Shown here piece after piece: positions 29,983-35,881 of a stretch of DNA of 35,881 nucleotides. The first letter of the stretch is position 1. Every line of letters begins with the position of its first letter. Source of the stretch: JBQTII01 sp052387905 (GTDB taxonomy: Bacteria > Actinomycetota > Actinomycetes > Sporichthyales > Sporichthyaceae); NCBI GenBank assembly GCA_052387905.1, contig JBQTIR010000044.1, positions 1-35,881 of the forward strand, given 5' to 3'. The notes under the pieces are model-generated. The model did not search any database and was not told the origin of the DNA. It saw only the letters and a program-made list of their open reading frames with translations. Position numbers and translations under genes: made by a program.

Positions 29983-30831
29983 TCAGAGGCCTGCGACGAA
30001 CTCGCGGACCAGGGCGGCGAACTCGTCCGGGCGCTCGATCTGGGGCATGTGGCCGGTGTTCTGGAACAGCCGGCGCCGGGCGTGCGGGAAAGCCTCGCGG
30101 GCCGCATCGAACTGGCTCAACGGCAGGATCCGGTCGCGGTCGCCCCAGATGATGAGCATCGGGCGCGGGTGTTCCCGAGCCGCCGACAGCAGCGTCCCGC
30201 GCCAGTCATCGCGGGCACCGCGGATCGTCCCGAGCCCGCGGGCGACCTCGGCGAAGAAGTCCGCAGCTCCCGGCCGCCGCGCCATCGCCATTGCATGGTC
30301 GACGCGCTCGACCGTGGCCAGCGACGGATCGGCGTAGAGGGCACGTTCGGCGCGGCGCAGCGCGGCGCGCGTCGGATAGCGCAGTGCTGCCGTGCCCAGG
30401 CCGGGGACCGCCAGCATGCGCAGCAGGTAAGTCGCCTCCCTGCCGAAGCCCGCGCTGTTCACCAGCACGATGCTCGCCACCCGGTCGGGCGCCAGCGCCA
30501 ACGCGGTCAGGCTCACCGCGCCGCCGAGGGAATTCCCCACCAGATGCACCGGGCGGCGCTCGTCCAGCGCGTCGAGGGCAGCGAGCAGACCCCGCGCCAA
30601 CGCGGCGAGGTTCGCCGGTTCGTCCCGGCGCGGGGAGAGCCCGAAGCCGGGCAGGTCCAACGCGATCAACCGGTGCTCGCCCGCAAGCCGGTCGAACTGA
30701 CCGGACCAGTCGGCGAGGGTGCGTCCGATGCCGTGCACGAGCACGAGTGGCACCGCCGCCGGATCCCCCGCAACCCGTACCCGGGTCGGCACCCCGTCGG
30801 CCTCCACGTAGGACTCGCCGCTCCCGTGCAC
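29983..30831 (-). CDS. Alpha/beta-fold hydrolase
   Basis: This 282-residue hydrolase belongs to the large esterase/C-C-hydrolase group. The oxyanion H-G-I-G (LVLVHGIGRTLADW), nucleophile elbow G-N-S-L-G-G (PVHLVGNSLGGAVSLTAL), Asp in IIWGDRDRILPL and His in NTGHMPQIERPDEF are all visible, so the triad is complete. The substrate is unknown. The GTG at 30831 is my choice; a longer frame exists but overlaps the divergent flavodoxin-type gene at 30860. No good ribosome site is seen. Only 28 bp separate it from that divergent gene, so their promoters must overlap. Confidence 0.85.
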   Translation of the reverse strand: MHGSGESYVEADGVPTRVRVAGDPAAVPLVLVHGIGRTLADWSGQFDRLAGEHRLIALDLPGFGLSPRRDEPANLAALARGLLAALDALDERRPVHLVGNSLGGAVSLTALALAPDRVASIVLVNSAGFGREATYLLRMLAVPGLGTAALRYPTRAALRRAERALYADPSLATVERVDHAMAMARRPGAADFFAEVARGLGTIRGARDDWRGTLLSAAREHPRPMLIIWGDRDRILPLSQFDAAREAFPHARRRLFQNTGHMPQIERPDEFAALVREFVAGL

Positions 30832-30859
30832 CTGATCAGGAAAGCGGCAGACTGGACGG

Positions 30860-31066
30860 GTGGCAACCCTGTTGATCGTGCACCACACCCCGTCGCCGGC
30901 CTGTGCGGACATGTTCGACGCGGTCGTGCGCGGCGCCACCGATCCGGACATCACCGGGGTCGACGTCGTGCGCCGCGCTGCCCTGGCCGCGTCCGCGTCG
31001 GACGTCCTCGCCGCCGACGCGGTGATCCTCGGAACTCCGGCGAACATCGGCTACATGTCCGGTGCG
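30860..31066 (+). pseudogene. Flavodoxin-type reductase gene cut off by an integrated element
   Basis: From GTG 30860 the frame reads like a flavodoxin-fold NAD(P)H reductase: LLIVHHTPSPACADMFDAVV, then AADAVILGTPANIGYMSGA, the loop before the usual L-K-x-F-x-D helix. After residue ~69 the similarity stops and the frame runs into unrelated sequence, ending at 31111 inside the recombinase gene. Intact relatives have about 150-200 residues, so the 3' half is missing. The break is 30 bp before a serine recombinase start, as expected when such an element integrates into a gene. The missing half should lie beyond the right end of the window. Confidence 0.75.
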
Positions 31067-31095
31067 CCGCACATTCACCGTGGCAGACTGCCCGG
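31055..31095. other. Probable left attachment site of the serine-recombinase element
   Basis: Host-like coding sequence ends near 31061-31066 and the recombinase ATG is at 31096. Serine integrases usually recombine at sites directly beside their gene. The core dinucleotide cannot be fixed without the right junction. Confidence 0.5.
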
Positions 31096-32523
31096 ATGGA
31101 CGCATGCCTGATCTACTGCCGGATTTCCGATGACCGTACTGGCGCGGGTGCCGGTGTCGAACGCCAGCGCGAAGACACGCTAGCCCTAGCCGAACAACGC
31201 GGATGGCACGTCCTGGAGGTCATCGAGGACAACGACCTTTCGGCGAGCACCGGGGTACTGCGCCCGGGCTTTGAACGGGCCCTGGAGATGATCGAGACGG
31301 GCGCGGTCCGTGTCCTGGTCGCCTGGACATGGGAACGGCTGGAGCGCACCCGCAAGGATTCACTTCGCCTGATCGAGGCGTGCCAGCGACACGGCGTCAT
31401 GGTGGCCCTGGTGCGCGGCTCTGACATGGATCTAGCGACGCCAGCCGGGCGCCTGGTCGCGGACATGTTGTCCTCGATGGCCCGTAACGAGATCGAGGTC
31501 AAGGCCGACCGGGCGAAGCGGGCCCGGGAGCAACGGCTAGCCCGGGGTCAGCGGGCAGGCGGTGCCCGGCCATTCGGCTACACGTCGGGAATGGTGCCCA
31601 TTGACCATGAGGCCGACGCAATCCGCGAGGCCTACCGGCGAGTGCTGGCCGGGGATTCCCTCGGATCTATCACTCGATGGCTCAACGACTCCGAGCTATT
31701 CACCGTTCGCGGGGGTCCGTGGCGACCGGGGAATCTAGGTCAAGCGTTGCGGCGCGGGTGCTACGCGGGGATTCTGGAGCACCGGGGGCAGGATCGCGGA
31801 GACGCCGCCTGGACGCCTCTAATCGACCGGGTGCTATGGGAACGCGCTCAGAGTGTTTTGAGGGCGCCTGAGAGGCGCACGCACACCACTAACGCCAGCG
31901 CGCTACTGACCGGGATAGCGCGGTGCGGGATCTGTGACGCACCCATCCGGGGCGGGGGTGCTACCTCCAGCGCAGGCACCGCTGCCTATCGGTGCTCAGC
32001 GACTCCGCATCTGCACCGCCAGCGCCAGCCGGTCGATGACTACGTGCGGGAATCCGTCGCCAGCGCGATTCGCATGATGGACGCGATCGACGCGGGCGGG
32101 GTCGAGATATTCGGGGTAAAGCTGGCCGGGCGGGCGATGGTGGCGGGCTCAGCACCCGCGGCCCTGGTGCAGGAGCTACGCGAACTAGAGCACCGCCTCG
32201 ATGCGCTGGCCGACGATCTGAAGCTCAGCGAGCGGGTGCTCACCCGGCGGGCGCAGGTCATCGAAGATCGCATCGGGGCTATCCGGCGGCAGATCGCCGC
32301 CGAGACGGGGGAGCGGCCCGAGGCCTCGGAGCTAGCCGATCTCCTGGAGCTAGGCGAGCACCCGGACTATGCGACCGCATTCCTGGCTGCTGATATCCCG
32401 GCTCAGCGTCGGGTTATTCGGTGGGCCCTCGCGGAGATCATCGTTCGCCCGCTTGGCCGGGGGTCCGGCTGGCGCCAGCCGATCGAACGCACGGTGCATC
32501 TGTTCGGCCACCGCGAACATTGA
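31096..32523 (+). CDS. Serine recombinase (large serine integrase type)
   Basis: This 475-residue site-specific recombinase has its resolvase-type catalytic domain at 1-140 with nucleophile Ser11 (IYCRISDD), the Arg-rich strand VLVAWTWERLERTRKD and D-L-A-T-P-A-G-R. A recombinase domain (150-260; RPFGYTSG, LRRGCYAGIL) follows. A zinc ribbon begins with C-G-I-C (GIARCGICDAPIRGG) and ends with Y-R-C near 290. A coiled coil at about 345-400 (ELREL through RRQIA) completes the layout of large serine integrases. Frequent CTA and other rare codons mark it as acquired. It starts 30 bp after a disrupted reductase gene and probably catalysed that insertion. Confidence 0.92.
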   Translation: MDACLIYCRISDDRTGAGAGVERQREDTLALAEQRGWHVLEVIEDNDLSASTGVLRPGFERALEMIETGAVRVLVAWTWERLERTRKDSLRLIEACQRHGVMVALVRGSDMDLATPAGRLVADMLSSMARNEIEVKADRAKRAREQRLARGQRAGGARPFGYTSGMVPIDHEADAIREAYRRVLAGDSLGSITRWLNDSELFTVRGGPWRPGNLGQALRRGCYAGILEHRGQDRGDAAWTPLIDRVLWERAQSVLRAPERRTHTTNASALLTGIARCGICDAPIRGGGATSSAGTAAYRCSATPHLHRQRQPVDDYVRESVASAIRMMDAIDAGGVEIFGVKLAGRAMVAGSAPAALVQELRELEHRLDALADDLKLSERVLTRRAQVIEDRIGAIRRQIAAETGERPEASELADLLELGEHPDYATAFLAADIPAQRRVIRWALAEIIVRPLGRGSGWRQPIERTVHLFGHREH

Positions 32524-32681
32524 TCGCGTGCGGCCTGCGTGCGGGGTCAGTGAGGGCGAAACTGTGCCATCCGAGGGTAATTAGTAATCCACCTGTTTAG
32601 TAGTTATGGGATTGTCTGTTCCGCGTTCTAGCTCACCTTGACTCTGATATACTTTTTCAAGGTAATCGAGAGGAGGCCGCT
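32524..32681 (+). promoter_or_regulatory. AT-rich gap with -10-like TATACT and strong ribosome site for the ribbon-helix-helix gene
   Basis: TATACT at 32648-32653 lies 18 nt before AGGAGG (32671-32676), itself 5 nt before the ATG. No matching -35 is present at 16-18 nt. The stretch 32575-32660 is clearly richer in A and T than the rest of the window. Autoregulation by the small DNA-binding protein is plausible. Confidence 0.35.
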
Positions 32682-32843
32682 ATGGGTCAGAAATGTTTTG
32701 CTCAGGGTTATTCGCTGCCGAAAAGCCTGATCGAGGAGATTAGGGATATCGCACGCGAACAGAATTGCACGCAATCTAGTTTTGTGGTCGAGGCGGTGCA
32801 GGCCTATATCGCTGCCCGTCGTCTCACAGTAGGTAATTCGTAA
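32682..32843 (+). CDS. Small ribbon-helix-helix DNA-binding protein
   Basis: This 53-residue protein has the CopG/Arc layout: a short strand (KCFAQGYSLP), helix 1 (SLIEEIRDIAREQN), a turn (CTQSS) and helix 2 (FVVEAVQAYIAARR). Such proteins bind DNA as dimers and often repress plasmid replication or their own gene. AGGAGG is 5 nt upstream. Codons are AT-rich (TGT, TTT, TAT, AGT), unlike the host. It is followed after 12 nt by a strong terminator and then by the RepA-like gene, so a copy-control role is likely but inferred. It is shorter than common ORF cut-offs. Confidence 0.75.
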   Translation: MGQKCFAQGYSLPKSLIEEIRDIAREQNCTQSSFVVEAVQAYIAARRLTVGNS

Positions 32844-32855
32844 GTCCCCAAAATG

Positions 32856-32884
32856 AAATACCGCCGTAGTCAGCGGCGGTATTT
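32856..32884 (+). terminator. Rho-independent terminator after the ribbon-helix-helix gene
   Basis: AAATACCGCCG (32856-32866) and its exact complement (32874-32884) form an 11-bp stem around a 7-nt loop, ending in T residues. It separates the small gene from the RepA-like gene and could act on both strands. Confidence 0.8.
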
Positions 32885-32905
32885 CCTTACTTAGGAGTGG
32901 TTTTA

Positions 32906-34153
32906 GTGTATCAAGAATCAGAACCCGCGTCCAGCGAAAATGCATTCGCCGAGTCCGGCTCATCCCCGCCTGTCAGGCCGATTGAGTTTGACCTTAGCGG
33001 CCTTTGGGAGGAGAGCACCGCCTGCGCACTCGACCGGGAGGAGACCCCCGACGCCGAGGGTGCGGAGTGGTCGCCGTTCGACGGGCCAGAGATCGACCTA
33101 CTGGGGTATATGCAGGCGCGGAAGATCCTCGCCAACGACCGCGCTCGGGAGATCGTCGCCGAACACAACGCGCGCACCCGGGCACCGCTGCCGGTGTATG
33201 ACCTGAACGCCCTTGACGCGCTGGCCCCCCTGGAGCCGCTACTAGGGGAAGTGCTGCAGGCCAACACGCTGGCGCTGCTCTCTGGCAAGTTCGGCACCTA
33301 CAAATCATTCTTGGCGCTGGCCTGGTCGTTCCATCTTGCCTCTGGACGCCCATGGAACGGGCACGCCATCGCGGAGCCGGTGCCGGTCGGCTACCTCGCC
33401 GCTGAAGGTGCCTACGGTATTCGACGCCGCCGGGATGCATGGGTGGCCGAACACGGCGCCATCGAGGCGGGCATGTTCACCCTGATTGGCCGCGCCGCGA
33501 ATCTGGGCACCGACGCGGGCGCGGACGAACTAACCCGGATCGTGGAGGAGCGCGGCCTGCGATTCCTGGTACTGGACACCCTGCACCGCTGCACCCCCGG
33601 CTTGGATGAGAACCAATCCGCGGAGATGGGCGCCGTGATCGCCCGCCTGGATCGTCTGCGGGATCGCACCGGATGCACTGTCATGCCGGTGCACCACACC
33701 GGCCACCAGGGCCAGCGGGCCCGGGGATCATCGTCCCTCGATGACGACATTGATACCTCATGGGTGATCGAACTAGCTGGCGATGGGGAGAACCGCGCGG
33801 CCCATATCTCCCGCACCCTCAAACACCGCAAGACTAAGGACGGGGAGCTGCTGGAGCCGATGCGCCTGGAGTTCGTGCCGGTCGAGGGCACCGGCTCAGG
33901 ATGGGTACGTGCGGCGGATTCTGACGCCGATCGGGCCGCTCAGCTGGCCCATGACATTGACCCCGTGCAACGGGTGATTGAGGCAGCACCAGGGGCCCTG
34001 ACCGTCGGTGAAGTTGCCGGGTTGGTCTGGGGCGAAGGTTTCACCCCTTCCATGCGCCAGAGCACCCAACGGACCCTGGACGCCGCCTCTCGTGACGGGC
34101 GCCTAGTCAGGCTGGATACTCGCCCTGCGACGTTCAAGGCGAACCCTAGATGA
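32906..34153 (+). CDS. RepA-like AAA ATPase (RecA-fold replicative helicase family)
   Basis: This 415-residue protein has an acidic, low-conservation N-terminus (1-100). A RecA-like ATPase core follows, with Walker A GKFGTYKS at 127-134, PVGYLAAEGAYGIRRRRDAW, Walker B FLVLDTLHRCTPG (Asp) and the sensor MPVHHTGHQGQRARGSS. It ends in a winged-helix-like domain (PGALTVGEVAGLVW onward). This is the layout of RepA/DnaB-type helicases and AAA_25 proteins of plasmids and phages. GTG 32906 is the start, since AGGAG at 32893-32897 sits 8 nt upstream; the earlier GTG at 32897 overlaps it. The iteron field follows directly, as expected for a replication initiator module. Confidence 0.8.
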   Translation: MYQESEPASSENAFAESGSSPPVRPIEFDLSGLWEESTACALDREETPDAEGAEWSPFDGPEIDLLGYMQARKILANDRAREIVAEHNARTRAPLPVYDLNALDALAPLEPLLGEVLQANTLALLSGKFGTYKSFLALAWSFHLASGRPWNGHAIAEPVPVGYLAAEGAYGIRRRRDAWVAEHGAIEAGMFTLIGRAANLGTDAGADELTRIVEERGLRFLVLDTLHRCTPGLDENQSAEMGAVIARLDRLRDRTGCTVMPVHHTGHQGQRARGSSSLDDDIDTSWVIELAGDGENRAAHISRTLKHRKTKDGELLEPMRLEFVPVEGTGSGWVRAADSDADRAAQLAHDIDPVQRVIEAAPGALTVGEVAGLVWGEGFTPSMRQSTQRTLDAASRDGRLVRLDTRPATFKANPR

Positions 34154-34160
34154 AAATCAT

Positions 34161-34318
34161 GTTCAACAACGGGCGTTGAACGTGTCCGTTGAAACTCGCG
34201 TTGACGTTGACCCCGAAAAGGGCCTCTCACCTGCAACAACGCGCGTTGTTGAACCCGTTGAAGGGCCTTCAACAACGCCCGCCCCCCTAAGGGGGCGTTG
34301 AAGCGTTGAACGTTGAAC
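34161..34318. repeat. Iteron-like field of GTTGAA repeats and palindromes (candidate replication origin)
   Basis: GTTGAA occurs in direct orientation at 34175, 34188, 34248, 34257, 34297, 34305 and 34312, and inverted (TTCAAC) at 34162 and 34268. Variants GTTGAC lie at 34200 and 34206. The field holds an inverted pair GTTCAAC/GTTGAAC (34161-34181), a perfect 18-bp palindrome (34234-34251) and a hairpin with GCCCCC/GGGGGC (34281-34296). Such density right behind a RepA-like gene fits plasmid iterons. Function is inferred. Confidence 0.7.
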
Positions 34319-34563
34319 GTTGGGGCCCGAGTAAGGACAGGCCTGATCGCCTGCGGGCGCGGGTGCTCAGATGGATCGCCGAGGCCTGGATACACGGAAT
34401 CTCCACCAAAGCGATCGGCCAGCACATGGACGCCGAAGATCGTAGGCACCTACGCGCGACCCTGCAGGGTCTGGAGCGGGACGGAATCATCGTCCGTGAG
34501 GCGGTGCGACCCCACGGGCAGGCAGGGTGGAGATGGCGGCTGGCCGACCATGATCCCCCCTAA
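34306..34563 (+). CDS. Small winged-helix protein
   Basis: This encodes up to 85 residues from a TTG start, or 66 from GTG 34363. The predicted order of helices (RLRARVLRWIAEAW, STKAIGQHM, RRHLRATLQGLERDG) and a hairpin wing (IIVREAVRPHGQAGWRWRLAD) fits a MarR/replication-type winged helix. The TTG keeps helix 1 complete but lies inside the iteron field. GGGGG at 34291 could serve as its ribosome site. It resembles in shape the C-terminal domain of the RepA-like protein. It may bind the repeats, which is inference. A real gene is likely but not certain. Confidence 0.5.
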   Translation: MNVERWGPSKDRPDRLRARVLRWIAEAWIHGISTKAIGQHMDAEDRRHLRATLQGLERDGIIVREAVRPHGQAGWRWRLADHDPP

Positions 34564-34644
34564 CACTACTGAAATGATCGACTTTCATACGGTAGGGGGG
34601 TGTGAAATGGTGGGCGGACCTCGCGCGCTCATATAGAGAGACCT

Positions 34645-35881
34645 AACCCCGGCTCTTCATGAACCGGCGGGGCTGTTCGGCGTGTAGATGAAGAAAGTGC
34701 CCGCTGCGCTGGGAAGACTTGGACTTGCGAAGGACCAAAGCCAGCCGAGCGAGGGGCACTTTCCAGGTGAAGGCTACAACTTCCAGGCCGAAGATCACGG
34801 TGTCCGCGGACGGGGTCGGAGTCACCTCCCACGTGGGCTCGCGGCTGCTTGCCGATGTGGCGGACAGGACCACGCTGACTGGGGACCTCTCGATCGCCTT
34901 GGGCAGGCTTCGCAAGCCCAAGGCCCGCCACGATCCGGGCCGGATCCTGATCGACATGGCGGTCGCGGTCGCCGATGGCGCCACGACGATTTCGGAGATC
35001 GCGGTCCTGGCCGAGCAGCGTGAACTCTTCGGGGCGGTGGCCTCGGACTCCACGTGCTGGCGCCTGCTCGACCGCATCGAAGACGCTCAGCTTGCCGACA
35101 TCGCTCGGGCTCGGGCCGCAGCTCGCGAGGTCGTCTGGGCGCAGCGCGCCGAGACACACGGGAGCGCGTTCGAGTCGGCGCACGCGGCCGGTCGGGTACT
35201 GCCCGGTCTTGTCATCGATATCGATGCCTCGATCGTGATCGCGCACTCGGAGAAGGAACACGCCGCGCCCACGTTCAAGGGGACCTTCGGCTACCACCCG
35301 ATCCTGGCGTTCTGCGACAACACGAATGAGTTCCTGGCCGCGACCCTGCGCAAGGGCAACGCGGGTGCGAACACCGCGGCCGATCACATCACCGTCCTGG
35401 ACGCGGCCCTGGCGCAGATCCCCGACACCCACCGCCACGGAACGCCGATCCTGGTCCGCACCGACGGCGCCGGCCGGACCAAAGACTTCCTGACCCACAT
35501 CCGCGGATTGCGCCAGAACCACGTCGCTACCAGTTTTTCTGTCGGATGGGCGATCACCGAACGCGAAAGGGCCGCGATCACCGCGATCCCGGCCAAGGTG
35601 TGGGCTGACGCGATCGATGCCGATGGTGAGCACCGCGACGGCGCTGCCCTGGCCGAGATCACCGGTGTCCTGCCGGCGCACATCTTCAGCGAGTACCCCG
35701 AGGGGACGCGAGTGATCGTGCGCCGTGAACGACCGCACCCCGGCGCCCAACTCGACGCCTTCGAAGAAGCCGACGGCTACCGCTACACCGCCTTCGCCAC
35801 CGACACTCCAACCGGGCAGCTGGCTCATCTCGATGCCCGCCACCGCGCCCACGCCCGCGTCGAGGACCGCATCCGCTGCGC
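34645..35881 (+). mobile_element. IS1380-family insertion sequence, left part only
   Basis: The transposase gene and its leader (from about 34645) mark an insertion sequence running off the right edge. The imperfect palindrome around TTCATGAA (34653-34669) may belong to the terminal repeat. The exact end and target duplication cannot be fixed without the other end. Confidence 0.65.
34767..35881 (+). CDS. IS1380-family transposase, 3' end outside window
   Basis: The frame is open from GTG 34767 to the window edge (371 codons; the family usually has about 450-470). It has the DDE/RNase-H layout of IS1380: an N-terminal segment with GVTSHVGSRLLADVADRT, DPGRILIDMAVAVADGA and TCWRLLDRI; the first Asp in LVIDIDASIVIAHSEKE; G-T-F-G-Y-H-P-I-L-A-F; the second Asp in ILVRTDGAGRTKDF; and a candidate Glu in RAHARVEDRIR near the edge. 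GAGGGG lies 10 nt before the GTG. No stop or frameshift is visible, so the element may be active. It closes the visible part of the recombinase element. Confidence 0.88.
   Translation, partial: MKATTSRPKITVSADGVGVTSHVGSRLLADVADRTTLTGDLSIALGRLRKPKARHDPGRILIDMAVAVADGATTISEIAVLAEQRELFGAVASDSTCWRLLDRIEDAQLADIARARAAAREVVWAQRAETHGSAFESAHAAGRVLPGLVIDIDASIVIAHSEKEHAAPTFKGTFGYHPILAFCDNTNEFLAATLRKGNAGANTAADHITVLDAALAQIPDTHRHGTPILVRTDGAGRTKDFLTHIRGLRQNHVATSFSVGWAITERERAAITAIPAKVWADAIDADGEHRDGAALAEITGVLPAHIFSEYPEGTRVIVRRERPHPGAQLDAFEEADGYRYTAFATDTPTGQLAHLDARHRAHARVEDRIRC

Larger units (their letters stand above)
31067..35881 (+). mobile_element. Integrated plasmid-like element with serine recombinase (right end not in window)
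   Basis: This segment begins inside a host reductase gene and holds a serine recombinase, a ribbon-helix-helix protein, a RepA-like ATPase, an iteron-like repeat field, a small winged-helix ORF and an IS1380-type insertion. It uses CTA and AT-ending codons that the flanking genes avoid, and has AT-rich gaps (32560-32700). No conjugation or phage structural genes are seen before the edge. Its true right end is unknown. Confidence 0.7.

Noticed and set aside
32638..32666. TTGACT-N17-GGTAAT as a housekeeping promoter for the ribbon-helix-helix gene
   Set aside because: Transcription would begin in the ribosome site; the TATACT at 32648 fits better, though it has no -35.

Overview
This 35.9 kb window comes from a high-GC actinobacterium (Actinomycetota). 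The evidence is the GC-rich codon third positions, frequent GTG starts, many ATGA start/stop overlaps, actinobacterial families (DUF5709, DUF6479, ANTAR regulators, DUF1990) and promoter-like GNNT-N14-16-GGGTA/GGGCA sites of the actinobacterial SigB/SigF type. I cannot name the genus.

Layout. (1) 1-6.7 kb, stress genes: a large-subunit catalase coupled to a small unknown protein, an FAD/Rieske oxidoreductase broken by an internal deletion, a cinA-C-type amidase broken by a frameshift, a hemerythrin-like protein, DUF5709, a pterin-dehydratase-like protein and a flavodoxin-fold reductase. (2) 6.8-16.6 kb, signalling: three hybrid histidine kinases with the receiver and PAS domains behind the kinase core, an Rcp1-type receiver protein, and a CHASE3-HAMP kinase coupled to that receiver. 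One hybrid kinase has Asn in place of the phospho-accepting His and ends in an RNA-binding ANTAR domain. (3) 16.6-26.7 kb, a second stress block: WrbA, two tiny membrane/proline-rich proteins, a three-gene operon (N-formylglutamate amidohydrolase family, DUF1704/QEGLA metallopeptidase, glutathione-synthetase-like ATP-grasp ligase), two DUF1990 proteins, a degenerate short-chain dehydrogenase, a GAF-ANTAR regulator, and a hemerythrin/alpha-beta-hydrolase fusion without a nucleophile serine. (4) 26.7-30.9 kb: an FMN 2-hydroxy-acid oxidase, an Ada-AlkA fusion followed by Ogt (alkylation repair), a large palindrome cluster, and an alpha/beta hydrolase. (5) 31.07 kb to the right edge: foreign DNA. 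A serine recombinase element has cut off a flavodoxin-type gene. It carries a ribbon-helix-helix protein, a RepA-like ATPase and an iteron-like repeat field, and is followed by a partial IS1380-family insertion sequence.

The main thread is regulation. About ten promoters of one stress-sigma type can be read upstream of genes in blocks 1 and 3, several as back-to-back divergent pairs. In three of them the start codon lies exactly 9 nt after the -10 hexamer, which suggests leaderless mRNAs. The most promising uncharacterised system is the stress-controlled operon at 17.8-21.6 kb, which looks like a make-and-trim pathway for an unknown amide-linked small molecule or peptide tag. A second thread is decay: at least six proteins in the stress and signalling blocks lack a catalytic residue or are broken.
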